DNA of 64,000 bases from Lumnitzera littorea (Eukaryota > Streptophyta > Magnoliopsida > Myrtales > Combretaceae). Position numbers and translations under genes: made by a program. The notes under the pieces are model-generated. The model ran no database searches and was not told where the DNA came from. It saw only the letters and a program-made list of their open reading frames with translations. Where the stretch lies: positions 7,994,776 through 8,058,775 of the forward strand of contig JAMXBB010000010.1 in assembly GCA_024138015.1 (NCBI GenBank), given 5' to 3'. Shown here in pieces: positions 1 through 10,854 of this stretch (position 1 is its first letter; the number at the start of each line of letters is the position of its first letter).

Positions 1-1040
1 TTATAAGGGATAATTTGTGTATCCACTAAGGGTAATCAAGTAACCTTATTATACATGATAACTATTTGAACCCTACTTCACTAAGTAGGTTCTAAATGGG
101 TAGCGAGTCATAAAGTAGGTTTTAGTAATAATTTTCCAGAACTTACTCCTACAAGGTAGTATACGGTTATGTAATCAAAGCACCTAGCTTAAAACTTGTA
201 TTCTAAAGTATACAGTGTACATGTTCAATGGAATCCTATATCCAGCTTGTAATAATAACTGACTAATATTAATAATAAAAAAAATTAATACTATTGCATC
301 TTTTTTAGTCTTAAAAGAAGATAATAACACAAACCTAGCTCATAATGAAATTCTAAGACACATTGCTTATGTATACTATCTAGTCTCCCCTTTTTCTTCT
401 CCTTCTTTTTGGTAAAACCTGCCCCCTTTTTTTTTACTATCTTACATTTGCACTTCCTTCTTCCTCTTTTACTAACCCTAGTCTGATAAAATCTTAAAAA
501 TATCTTCATACTTAACTTATCGCCCAATATATTTTGTTTGAATTACTTGCACATGTTTTTTGTATTCTATATATAATAATCTTATAGTTTGATAAAAAAA
601 AATTATTTTGATGATTTGAAAAAAACAAAGATAAAAGAAATTTAAATATGACACGACCAACGGCTTGAACATTTTCAACTAAAGAAATATTCTCTATTCT
701 GTCTACCAAAGTTTTATATCGTCCTAAATTAAAATGTGTTACAACCAATTCAAATTATTATTGATTGATCTACAAGTTGTTTAATTGCAAGTTTAATATT
801 GATTATACATCCAACATAAAGTTTTGAACAAAGATAATATATATATAAGTTTCATAGAGTATCATATACCTATAAAATTTACAGGGTATAGAATATATGG
901 TGATTACAATATATTACATGATAAGTTACAAATATAAAAATTCGAAAACTTATATCTATAAAATAGGATATTGAAGGATCCCATAACCTATCCATCCTAA
1001 CTCACCCTTAGTATCCACCTATTTAAGAAATAATTCTTTT
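1..1040. other. AT-rich sequence, nothing recognised
   Basis: No coding frame with a recognisable motif, no RNA gene and no clear repeat border was found here. The short open frames on the minus strand are lysine- and phenylalanine-rich translations of A/T runs and are not supported as genes. Confidence 0.6.
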
Positions 1041-1210
1041 GTTTTTTAAATGGACTCGCCGAGTATATTCTGGCTCCGTGGTCCCCAGACGTTGAGCAGT
1101 CGGGATAGGTCTTGAACCTAGTGGTACAGGTCGCTGGCATGATCCGAATTTGACCAGCCCGGTGCATGTTTACTTACACTAGGTTGCTCACCAGAGCCCA
1201 TGTAAACTAA
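1040..1210. other. GC-richer island of unknown origin
   Basis: About 170 bp are visibly richer in G and C than the flanks, with blocks such as GACTCGCCGAG, CCGTGGTCCCCAGACG and ACCAGCCCGGTGCATG. No frame stays open through it and no family was recognised. It may be a fragment of a less decayed transposon or of organellar or genic DNA. It is set apart from its surroundings by base composition only. Confidence 0.35.
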
Positions 1211-2013
1211 TTGAGTTTTTGTTAACATGTAATGTAAAATAATTGTTAAAGTTACTTAATAAGAAAAAATATACCGGTTTTGAAATTAGTTATCTTGATA
1301 AGGAAAAAAAGATATCGAGAAAATATGATAAATTTTTCTGTCAACCTTTTAACAAATGCACCACCTGCCAATTATCATTTTTCGATTAATTTCAACCAAT
1401 ACGAAGCATATATGCTGTTACATATATTACAAGAAAAGCTATCATCTTATCTTATATCCAGCAAACACTTGTTATAAAAGATGTCTTTTTACTTTTCATA
1501 CCCTCGGAGGGAGATAATAATTCCTTGATTCCACGGTGCAAATTTACATATTCTTCAAAAAAGAATCTGATCATTGTTTGTTTTTTAGCAATGCCCTTCT
1601 CGATAAATTTAATGTTTCTCCAAAAATAATTGAACAAAATAAAGGAGAAAAAAGAATAACAAAAAGATATTACCATTCGGCTTGCTTATGATATAGAAGA
1701 TTCGAAGTATGTATACCAAATGGTTTCTGTTGAGTTGGGTTTCGTTGTGTTATGTGTTGTACTGTGATGCTTCATTTGGATTTTTTTTTTACTTTATGAA
1801 AAGATATCATATAGCTCCCAGCTGCTACCCATAGCTCTCGCCAGTGAAACATGGGATTCGTTAAGTATAGACAAAAAACCTAATTAAACCGTAATTATGG
1901 GTTTGCTTGAAAAAACAAAAAAAGACAATTCAAATCGAATTAGAAATTTATGGTTGATTTGAGGGGATGCTCTAAATTAAACCGGAAAAATCAAATCAAA
2001 TCGTTTAATTAAA

Positions 2014-2017
<4 letters not shown>
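1211..2017. other. AT-rich intergenic sequence, nothing recognised
   Basis: No supported gene. Near 1900-2015 there are several AAATCGAATT/AAATCAAATCGTTT words of the low-complexity kind also seen near 7320-7450 and 25830-26690, but no border could be drawn. Confidence 0.5.

Positions 2018-2045
<28 letters not shown>
2018..2045. repeat. (TA)n microsatellite
   Basis: An uninterrupted TA dinucleotide run of about 14 units, directly visible. Confidence 0.9.
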
Positions 2046-2399
2046 CTTCTTCTCAAAATATGTAATTAATGGAAGGAATGATGTGTTAAAATATAAAAGC
2101 TTTGTCCATATAAGCTTTGTCCATATATTATATAAATGAGATCACTAGATATAATTTACAATCCCCATCTTTTCTTAAAACATGCAAATACCAAAAGTTT
2201 ATCTTTTTTTCCTTTTGTGTTTTCTTTTATTTGCATTTTCATCTTATAACTATAGACTAAATAGAAATGATGAGTTTATATTTTGAAATTACACAAGTCT
2301 CTACTATGAAAGAGCATTTAGGTAAATAAATAAGCTACAAACTAAATTAGGGTTGTTAATTGTTATATCTTTGATAATTTCTTATTTTCTATTTGCTTT

Positions 2400-2519
2400 G
2401 TACTTATTATGTGTATTAGCATTTGACTTCTTTTAACTCTCTATTATATACTATCATATATTGGGTAGAGTCCACAAGAGAGAAGAAAATCTCAAGGACT
2501 AGAGAAATGAAGTGTTCTA
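2400..2519 (+). repeat. Copia-type 5' LTR fragment
   Basis: The stretch from TATTATGTGTATTAG onward is repeated at 6158-6230 with matching order of words: TTTGACTTCTT, TATATTGG, AGAGAG. This places it as the left copy of a long direct repeat flanking the decayed Copia gag at 5148-5592. Its continuation is found only after 5041, so an LTR-like insertion (2520-5041) seems to split it. The match is diverged and the outer end was not located. Confidence 0.45.
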
Positions 2520-2589
2520 AGATATGTATGTACAAATAATAATACCTATGGTATGCATTTTCCTACACATTGATTTATGTACATATGTA

Positions 2590-2596
<7 letters not shown>

Positions 2597-2622
<26 letters not shown>
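2597..2622. repeat. (TA)n microsatellite within LTR
   Basis: A TA run inside the TA/TG/CA-rich start of the LTR. The long tyrosine/isoleucine frames on both strands here are translations of this simple sequence. Confidence 0.85.
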
Positions 2623-2626
<4 letters not shown>

Positions 2627-4636
2627 TTAGTATTTTAGTATATAATATATGTATGTATACGCATATAGCATATATAGATGTACTAGGTATTTCCTTTATA
2701 TACATATGTATATATTCAGTATTTTATTTGTTTATTTACTTATTTATATATACATATATGTAAATACGATTGTATATGTATGTATAAAATATAAAAATAC
2801 AAATATATTTATGTAGATATCATATAGGTATGTACATACGTATGGAATATATAATATATTTAAGGTTATATCATTATATTACATAAGTATATTTATACGT
2901 ATAAGAATACGTATAATATATTATATATATAGAAATATGGGCATACTTAAATAGCACATATATAATATACTATGATATTAATTTAATAAATAAAGTAAAA
3001 TAGTATATATGAGTATATGTACCGTGATCCTTAAAGAAATATAAAACAACTAATTTAAAAATTTAATAAAATATAATAATAAATATCATTATATACATAA
3101 TACATATTATCCTTATGTACGTATTACTTAAAAATACAAAATAAGAAAAAGATTAGATATGTACAAATTTCAAAAATGACACATGGTACTTATCCATGTT
3201 GCCACGTCAATATATAGTTAATTCAATTAAAAAATCGTAATTAAAAATAATAATAAAATATTTAATTAACTATGAAATTATTAAAATAGCCAAAAAATGA
3301 AGTAATTAAGTTTTAAACCTTTAAAATGGAAAAATATGTAAATTTTAATTAAATAAACTCAAAATTAAGAAAATTATAAAATATAAGAATTAAATATTTC
3401 TTAAATAAAAAAATATACAAAGAAAAGCTTAAAACCATATTTTATAATTATTTAGGTTAAAATAATGGATTTCGAAATATTTTTACATCATAATCGAAAC
3501 TGTAGATTATAACGTCCAAAAAGAACCTCGCTACGAGAAAGTATGCTTAAAAATGATCAAAATGGACTATAAGTTCATAAAGATCCGAGTTAAATTGAAA
3601 AAGTTATATGCAATTCAATAAAAAGCTCAAATCGATAATTTTATGTAAATCAATAACTAAGCTAAGTAAACAATACGACTTAGCATTCTAATTTAGTTAT
3701 TTCAATCCCAAACTTATTACTCTTCATATTTCCTAAATGTTATATGATCCCAATATGAATACTAACTTACCAAGTGGACTTTTACAATCACTGATATACT
3801 CAATGGTCAAGTAAGTACTCTCTATGGCTCTATACTTGTTTTATGCTTATAATTAGTATACATAAATTAAATATTAACAACTTGATGCATAAAGGTTCAG
3901 GTTATGCATATGTTTGATATCGATTGATTACTGTGCAAAATACTGTTAAATGTGATAATTGAAGATTTAGTTTTATAATTGATTATTGCATAATTTGAAT
4001 AATTTGTCGATAATATTTGATTACCTTATAAATTGACTTAATCATATTCAACTCAACTTAAATTATATGGATCATGTATAAAGCACGAACATTACATACA
4101 ATGTTCTAGCCGTCACCTTACGTGATTGGTAATAAAGGGTCTTGGAGAGATGGATTCCCACATGATTTGATTGATACAGTGTAGGAGTATTAGTACAATA
4201 AGACTCTATCCTTAGTTTGCGGGTTTACTTAGCATCGGAGATACTAACTGTGGGTAACTAGGAGTCACATCTATAGATCACCGCTGTAGGGTATGAGTAT
4301 GGACTACGGGGACCACCTCACCACTAAACCTAGATATAGTTAAAAAACCAAGTGCTAGAGCTCAGTTGTAATTGGTGTCAGAGCTTGATTGTGATTGGTG
4401 CTAATGTATCTCCAACCCTTACTTTGGAGGGCATTAAATCCGATGTTTTATGTAGTACCAGTTAACTACATATATTGTTTGGCATACTGCTTGTTCATGC
4501 ATTCATATGTTTGATAATAAACTGTTTGATAACTTGTTTAATAGTATAGTATGAGGGATATCTCACTAAACTTACTCTCCAATAGTTTTCTCTTGTAGGT
4601 TGCTAGATAATCGTGCATGGGCTAAGAGCCAAGTGT

Positions 4637-4680
4637 TGAGTACTAGTGTCGAGTACTAGTGTCGAGTACTAATGTCGAGA
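4637..4680. repeat. Short tandem repeat, 15-bp unit, three copies
   Basis: The unit GAGTACTAGTGTC with small changes occurs three times in a row (GAGTACTAGTGTC, GAGTACTAGTGTC, GAGTACTAATGTC, with TTGAG/TCGAG at the joins). It lies in the 3' part of the LTR. Confidence 0.85.
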
Positions 4681-5041
4681 TGCTTAAAAGTTAGAATTTG
4701 AGGATAGACTGTGTAAACAATTTGAAATATTACATATAATTATTAATACTATAGTCAGATTTTGTAACTTTCGTAAGTTTAAGTTTTAGAGCTTTATTAT
4801 CTAATCTTATCATTTGATAGGAAATATCGATTCTCTACGATTCTGATGGACTATGGCTTATCGAATATCCATAGTCACATATATGTTATAGTAAGTTAAT
4901 TAAATTAAGAATCGAAACTTTAGTGATTAATTATTTAGAGTTTTACAATTTCTGACTTGTAAGGCGATTTTCAAATCATGTGTACACATATAATATAAAA
5001 ATTTTAGACAATCCTACTAGACCCCCTTTAGGGTTATGATA

Positions 5042-5147
5042 CGTATCATGTGATCTATAATAAATAATCCAAATCTTGACCCAACAAAGCTAGAGCAAGG
5101 TTGATAAATTAGGGTCTTTCTAAGTTTGTGATCTTTACACTAAAGAT
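5042..5147 (+). repeat. Copia-type 5' LTR end and leader
   Basis: The block ATGTGATCTATAATAAATAATCC followed by AAATCTTGACCCAAC is repeated at 7025-7065 as ATGTGATTTATAATAAAAAAATCC with AAATCTTGTCTCAAC. With the match at 2400/6158 this gives a direct repeat on both sides of the gag remnant. It leads straight into the gag start at 5148. Confidence 0.5.
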
Positions 5148-5592
5148 ATGGCTACAAAGTATGACATTGGGAATTTAATTCTTGCCTAAATTTCATCTTG
5201 TGGTAAGTCCAAACACATTCCTAATATAGAAAGGCTTAAAGAAGACTTTGGATTGGTGTATATAAATGATGATGAGTAAATAAAATTGGATGAGAAGGGC
5301 TTAATCACAATCCTACTATGTTTGATGGATATTGTTTTGCTGGAGGTACAATCGCAAAAGTTGATTGAGTAATCATGGAAGAAATTAGAAGAATTGTATA
5401 TGACTAAGTCGCTTATGAATCGGCTAATGTTGAAGTAGAGATTATATTTGCTCCAGATGAGTGATAAGTCATCAATAAGACAACATATTTTGGATTTCAT
5501 CTCTCTGATTAACAATTTGTAGAATATTGGTATTAAGGTTGAAAATGAAGACAATGGTTTTGTTATGCTTCACTATCTTCCTTCTATAGATT
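5148..5592 (+). pseudogene. Copia gag (UBN2-type) pseudogene
   Basis: In one uninterrupted frame from the ATG at 5148 the translation begins MATKYDIGNLILA and continues with the hallmarks of Ty1/copia gag: a DEKGLITILL region, a WKKLEELYMTKSLMNRL block, a QHILDFISLINNL block and GIKVENEDNGFVML ending in LHYLPSID. The order and spacing match the family. The frame holds five stop codons (two early TAA, one TAA before the WKKLEEL block, two TAG later) but no frameshift, so decay has been by substitution. Protease, integrase and reverse transcriptase domains do not follow; only about 550 bp separate it from the right-hand repeat at 6158. The element is therefore a deletion derivative and cannot make Gag. 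Confidence 0.8.
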
Positions 5593-6157
5593 TATAGATG
5601 CTATGATCCACGATAAGGAAAACTTTTTAGTAGAAGAGGTGAAAAATGATATGTTAAGTAAAGACCAATTAGATAATTAAATGGAATCTATAAGTAATGA
5701 GATTGTGCATAGTTTGTTGCTAAATATCAATGGTCTAGAAGTAGCAACAATTATAGATGGACACCTATAAGATAAGGCATTATTTGTTATCACTACGAAA
5801 AAACCACAAGAGCCTCAACGTGCCTTAGGAGGTAAAAGGGGATAGATGCAAATGATAGAGATAATGCTACCATTGATGCTACAATTGCTAGGTTAAAGGA
5901 TAATAAACTATTTTTAACATTGACTGTTAAAGGAAGTCTACATAATGAGGCTTAGGTCTTTTGAATACATTTTTCACACATCATAACTTGTATAAATTCT
6001 AACTAAGGTGGAAATTTCTTATTCTTATGACAAATTTATTTAGGTCTCTATTACTGAAAATCATGTAGGCAAAAAACAAGCGAATGGTTAAAATGGAATC
6101 AAAATGTTCTTAGCAAATTCCTATTTGGTATTTTCTTGAAGCCTTAGTTATTTATAT
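5593..6157 (+). other. Truncated Copia internal remainder
   Basis: Sequence between the gag remnant and the 3' LTR. No pol motif was recognised. Pieces such as ATTATAGATGG and CACTACGAAAAAACCACAAG near 5750-5815 may be the gag C-terminus, but frames are broken. Confidence 0.4.
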
Positions 6158-6645
6158 TATGTGTATTAGGTTTTGACTTCTTATAACTTTATATACATAC
6201 TTTTATGTATATTGGTAGATTGAGAGAGCTAAAAACCTAGAAATTTAATTGTTTTAATTGTTGTATCATTACTATTATACTCTACCAATATAATTCAATC
6301 TAGCCTGTAGATTTTTTTTATGTTGATTTTTGGCTCTTTCACATAAATTATGTAAGTCTTTCTTTCTCTTTTTACTTGCCATATCTATTATAATGACAAC
6401 ACCACCCCCCACCCACTCTTATTGTTTAAAGGAAGTGTACTACGATGTTCATTTCACCGAATTGCAATTCAAGGTGAATCTTGGATTTGGAATTCCTTAC
6501 TCAAACATAGAAATTTCAAAAAGCCTTCACTACATCTTCTTATCTTCTTCATCACCAAACTACCAACCATCATCACCTACCACTATCACCTACTAAGATC
6601 TCCATTACCCACCACCATCACTTACAACCACTATCACTCACTTTC

Positions 6646-6676
<31 letters not shown>

Positions 6677-7110
6677 CCCTATCTCTCTTTAAGTTTGTCT
6701 CTTTTTAATCTCTCTCTCTCTTGTTGATCTGTCTATCTCTCTTCGTCTCTCTCTCTCTCTTAATCTCTCTTCGAGTCTGTGTAAGAATTTTTTTGGCCAT
6801 CAAACAATTTGGGTAAGGAATTTGGTAAAGAAATCTAAGTAAGGAAGAAGAGAAAGGTAATATGGTTTTTTAATTTCTATTATGGATCTATTTCTTACTG
6901 TCTATTTTGTTCAACTAAACGATATAATAGGCATTTTCCCTTATTTTATTGCATAATAGTTACATTCCATTCCTTCTCCCCTAATTCTATTTAGCAAAGT
7001 GAATACATTGTAAGTTGTTTGTTATGTGATTTATAATAAAAAAATCCAAATCTTGTCTCAACTAGAGAGATTTACAATATGGTCTTGTCAAATCTTACTT
7101 TGTGAAATGT
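6158..7110 (+). repeat. Copia-type 3' LTR region
   Basis: Its two ends match 2405-2510 and 5042-5110 respectively. The middle (about 6310-7010) has no counterpart in the left copy, so either the left copy lost it or something was inserted here. This middle part contains (CTT)n at 6650-6676 and CT-rich runs to 6770. A frame starting with a non-ATG codon near 6330 has a hydrophobic start, but it is not supported as a gene. Confidence 0.45.
6650..6770. repeat. CTT/CT microsatellites
   Basis: A (CTT)n run of about nine units is followed by several (CT)n runs. Serine-rich frames across it are artefacts. Confidence 0.85.
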
Positions 7111-7948
7111 AGACTTTGAGGAACATATATATACACATACTTGTACACACGTTTGCTCTTTCATTAATGCATTCACAAAAATAATAGCTCACATAATAGA
7201 TAAATATTTTTCTATCCTATATTAAGCTCCTTAGTTGTAAGATGTTTCAATCTCTCTATATTTGGCATAGTTTTCTTTTATTTTTCACATCTTTAAAAAG
7301 AAAGAAAAAAAAAGTTTAGTGATTATTTGTGAGTCGAATTTTGAACTAAATCAAATTGAACCAATTTTTCATCATTCAAAAGAATTCTTAATCGGAAGTG
7401 ATACAAAACAAAACAAAACTTTATGATTGGATTTAGTTTGGTTTGGTTTCAAAGGAGTGAGCTGGGTGGAAATGAACAATTCCTAGCCCTAGTGCTTTGA
7501 CACATTCATGCAGGGAAAGGTGGTACACCATAGGAATATATTTAGGCAATTTTTTTTTAGTAGAACCATTTAGGTTAGATGTACTTTAATTTATTTTACA
7601 ACATACATTAGGTTGAATTAAATACTGAATTTCAGTATTTTGATTAAGTTGTCGAATGGGCTCTATTTATTCTTGCTTAATATTCTTTCAGATATTCAAC
7701 AGATTTTCTATGTTTACTCCATGTTAAAACATTTTCTTACTTTATATGACATTGATATAAATTTCACACGTTTTATGATCAAAATCCAAATATATTGGTG
7801 ATGGCTATAAATTTACACTTGTGAGTGGTTTTGGTCGAAGGAGGCATGTTTAGTTCTTCCACGGTATTGTAGTTATGATTAGTCTAATGTAATTAAAACT
7901 AGATTATCTGAAAATTTTTTATGCCAAATTTCTTTGTAGTTATTTGTA
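7111..7948. other. AT-rich sequence, nothing recognised
   Basis: No gene or repeat border is supported. AAATTGAACC, AACAAAACAAAAC and TTTGGTTTGGTTTC words occur at 7340-7450. Confidence 0.5.
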
Positions 7949-8236
7949 TCATAGGTTTTCAAAAAATATACGAAAGATTAGAGTGATTTTTACTTCTTTT
8001 AAAACATCATTTGCGACTATACCTAAACCATTCATATAATATATATTATTATCATCTGGTCTTCCTACTTTGAAGCTACCTTTTAGGAGACACCACCCTT
8101 TTTTTTTTTTTTTCTTTTTTAATTGGGGAACAACAATGCCAAATTGCAAGTCTTTATAGGAATCCAGACTTGACTTTGCCAAAAGGGCCGCCACCCTGTG
8201 TGCTTCTTGAGAGACCCTGCATTTTGAAGTTAACAT
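7949..8236 (-). pseudogene. RNase H-like remnant (LINE-derived?)
   Basis: The minus-strand frame of 95 codons reads CRVSQEAHRVAALLAKSS near its start, which resembles the C-terminal helix of the RNase H domain of plant LINEs (R-x-x-N-x-x-AH-x-LAK). It then runs through a lysine tract encoded by an A-run (8098-8120 on the + strand) and into NGLGIVANDVLKEV, which resembles the GlG-V-RD strand of the same fold. The two pieces are in the wrong order for one domain, so this could be two fused fragments. No catalytic set is present. The family assignment is tentative. Confidence 0.35.
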
Positions 8237-8830
8237 TTCTTTGAATTAAATATATAGATATATTATGGAATTATTTATGAAAAAGATTTACCATGTATTT
8301 GCTTCCACAGTTAAAGATGTGATTTTGTATTTAAAACTTAATTTCCTATATTGATTAGGATAACTTCTAGGAACTTATTAGCAAACCAAATACTTATATT
8401 TGTTACTTCATTTCATTTTATTTGATCAATAGCTTTTAAGCTCATTCAATTAATACACATTATTACCAGGGTTTAATGTACTTGTATAAATTAAAGCAAA
8501 TTTTCCTTTCATTCATGACCTCATTACAACTTTCCTATTATTAGATGCATTTGATTTTTTTTTTTCCAAATAAAATCGTGATAGTAGTATAATTTATTAA
8601 AATCCCTTTCTTTATGTTATACAAATAAATATTAGAATTGAACTAAATAAAAATAAGAAGTATAATATAGACTGTATGTGAGAAAGAATAAGTCTTGTTT
8701 AAATGTATTTATTTTTTTTATGCATGCATCACATGCATACATTTTCTAGTCATATATATAATATTAAAAATTATAAACATCAACACAAATAAAAATATGT
8801 GAACTTTGAAGACATTTAAAATATTAATTA
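8237..8830. other. AT-rich sequence, nothing recognised
   Basis: No supported coding or RNA feature. Confidence 0.5.
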
Positions 8831-9026
8831 TGTTAGAATATAAGTGCGAGTAAGTTAAGAAAAGAAATCCCATATTGAAAGGATAGGAATTAAGTGATTT
8901 ATATTATAAGCGAAGAAGATCCATTAACCTAATACTTAAGGTTTTGGGTTGAATGTGGTGTAAGTCCACAGGTCTACTCCTTTAAAAGATTTCTCCTTGT
9001 TATTGATGCTCCCTTTGTTCCTAATA
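8831..9026 (+). repeat. TRIM 5' LTR
   Basis: Left terminal repeat of the TRIM. It starts TGTTAGAATA. It is diverged from the right copy at many sites, which suggests an old insertion. Confidence 0.85.
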
Positions 9027-9299
9027 AATGGTACTAAAGTTGATAGTTTTGTTGGGATAAGACAAAATGAATAATGTGTTAATCTCCCAGATCATCCCAT
9101 GTGGAAAGAAGAGCTATATAATGGTAACTCAGTTGAAGCCCATGATATAATGGGAGTAATTAGCTATGAGCCACTCATGAGGCGAGCTTGGTAGAGTCAA
9201 TTGATAAGCTGTCAATGTGGCCGCAAGTGGTTTTCTCTTGATGCTATGGGTATAAGATGTAAGTCCAATATGGATGGGACTCACACTTAAGAGGGAGAT

Positions 9300-9496
9300 T
9301 ATTAGAATAGAAGTGTGAGTAAGTTAAGAAAAGAAATATCACATTGGAAGGATGTGAATTAAGTGACTTGTATATAAGTAGAGAAGACCTATTAATCTAA
9401 TACCTTAAGGTTTTGAGTTGAACTCGGTGTTAATTCCACAAGTCTACTCCTTTAAGTGATTTCTCCCTACTATTAATACTTCCTTTCTCCCCAATA
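9300..9496 (+). repeat. TRIM 3' LTR
   Basis: Right terminal repeat of the TRIM. It starts TATTAGAATA after the polypurine tract and ends just before the AATTA duplication. Confidence 0.85.
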
Positions 9497-9501
9497 AATT
9501 A

Positions 9502-10153
9502 TACAATTTATATGCTTTCTATAGTCTTTTTTTTTTCCTATATTCAAGTCATATCCTATGTCTTACTTTCTTAGTGTTCATATTGTGCCATATTTTTGTC
9601 CCTTGAATCTTAGTTGCTCCACTTAAGTCAAGGATCTCTACTCAAGATCTTGAGGTAGTGTTTTTTCTTAACTAATTTTTTAAGAAGAGATGAAGAAAGA
9701 GAATCAATCCATTCAATTGGATATATATAGCTATTTGGCTTTTCAATTTTTACGTTGGTTTCCAAAATGGACTTGATTTCTTAGATGTTTTGTGATTCAC
9801 CATCATGAAAAATTCCTATATCAACTTAATTATGTAATGATGCCAAAAAAAAAAAAAAAGAATTAACTTATGTCACATTCAATTCACTTTATAATTGAGA
9901 ACTCAAGTCCCTTTTTATTTTCTATAAGAGGGCCCTCCCATATTTGATTTGCGAAATAACTATTCCATAAGATGAAAATCTCACCTAAAAAGGAATTGCT
10001 ATTATTTGTAAGGATTTAAGAAATAGCTATTTCTTGAATATTTCCTTACTCTCCTTAGATGGCCATTATGTAAGGCCAACTAGTACAAGCACACCCTTAA
10101 TTATCAACATAGTTAAGTGATATGCCATGTATAGAATCTAGTGGTAGGTAATA
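9502..10153. other. Spacer between two retroelements
   Basis: AT-rich with a poly(A) run at 9846-9860. Nothing else was recognised. Confidence 0.5.
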
Positions 10154-10741
10154 CAATATGAATGATGGAAAATTTTAAAGGATAAAAAGGACCAAAAGAC
10201 AACCATAATATTTAAAAGACTACTATAGGTGAAAATTACACACGTGTTTTCGTGTACATGTACTTTAGGAATAGTTACTAATGAATAGAAAATTAGTTAA
10301 AACAACAACTATATTTACAAAAGTATAAAAAAGAAAATAACAAATCAGAAAGGATCATCACTTCCTTAAGTTTGAAGAAACATTCTCTTGAAGTAGTTAG
10401 TGTGCTTGAAACCCAACATCTATCTTTATTTTCGATTCCATCACCTTGCACCTACATAGAATACAACATAAAATACATGTTAAATGATAGATCTAAACAA
10501 GCTAAAAAAGGATTTGCAATTATTTTGGCATTTTATACTTTGAGTCTCTATAGATTAAAAAGAAAAAAAAAACCTAAGTTTTTCTGAAGAGAAGAAACAT
10601 AGAAGCATAGAGAGAGAGAAAGAGAGAGAGAGAGAGATTACCTTGAAGCATGAGTAGCTCTTTCTCTTTTTGTCAAGTTATTTTTGTTGTATCATAAGAT
10701 TTAATTTGGAGAGAGGGCTTGGCATCCTATGTTAGTCTATT
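10154..10741 (+). repeat. 5' LTR of Gypsy derivative
   Basis: Begins CAATATGAATGATGG, the counterpart of TGATATGAACGATGG at 12798. Contains (GA)n at 10605-10637. A short frame inside it (71 codons from 10372) is LTR sequence and not a gene. Confidence 0.85.
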
Positions 10742-10742
10742 G

Positions 10743-10760
10743 TTGGTGCTCTCATTGAGC
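10743..10760 (+). other. Primer-binding-site-like motif
   Basis: TTGGTGCTCTCATTGAG stands directly after the 5' LTR. The same word, with one change, follows the 5' LTR of the element at 40527, which suggests that both use the same type of primer. Confidence 0.6.
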
Positions 10761-10854
10761 ATTTGTTATGGATGAAATAAGGGAATGGCCAAAATTTTTG
10801 CCATAATCATATATTTGTTTTAATACTAGTTATCGTACTAGTGCTGGTTTGACA

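Larger units (their letters stand above)
2520..5041 (+). mobile_element. Gypsy-type LTR, + sense, inserted in Copia 5' LTR
   Basis: The stretch is the inverted homologue of 43115 to about 46000. Matching landmarks include TTTTTACATCATAATCGAAA near 3480, the ATGACACATGG block near 3177, ATCCATAGTC near 4867, TTGTAAGGCG near 4959, and the closing AGGGTTATGATA at 5030-5041. The last is the counterpart of TGTCATGACCCT at 43115 read in reverse. A CTCACT...TTGTAGGTTGCTAG block near 4563-4610 resembles the leader region of the other LTRs here. No internal domain is attached, so it may be a solo LTR. The left border (TA-rich, near 2520) is approximate and no target duplication is certain. Confidence 0.6.
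8831..9496 (+). mobile_element. TRIM retrotransposon
   Basis: Two direct repeats of about 196 bp (8831-9026 and 9300-9496) flank only 273 bp. Both begin T(G/A)TTAGAATA and share GAGTAAGTTAAGAAAAGAAAT, TAAGGTTTTG, CACAGGTCTACTCC/CACAAGTCTACTCC and end near CTAATA/CCAATA. Just inside the left repeat is TGGTACTAAAG, a decayed match to the usual plant PBS TGGTATCAGAGC. Just before the right repeat is TTAAGAGGGAGATT, a polypurine tract. The flanks carry AATTA at 8826-8830 and again at 9497-9501, a 5-bp target duplication. No protein is encoded. All features fit a non-autonomous terminal-repeat retrotransposon in miniature on the + strand. Confidence 0.85.

Noticed and set aside
4373..4390. TTGGTGTCAGAGCTTG as a retrotransposon PBS
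   Set aside because: It resembles TGGTATCAGAGC but lies in the middle of an LTR, with no LTR end beside it.
5186..5554. 122-codon minus frame
   Set aside because: It is antisense to the Copia gag remnant, whose + frame carries the recognised motifs.
6330..6596. Frame with a signal-peptide-like start on the + strand
   Set aside because: It opens with TTG and not ATG, lies inside a Copia LTR-like repeat, runs into low-complexity serine/proline sequence and matches no family I know.
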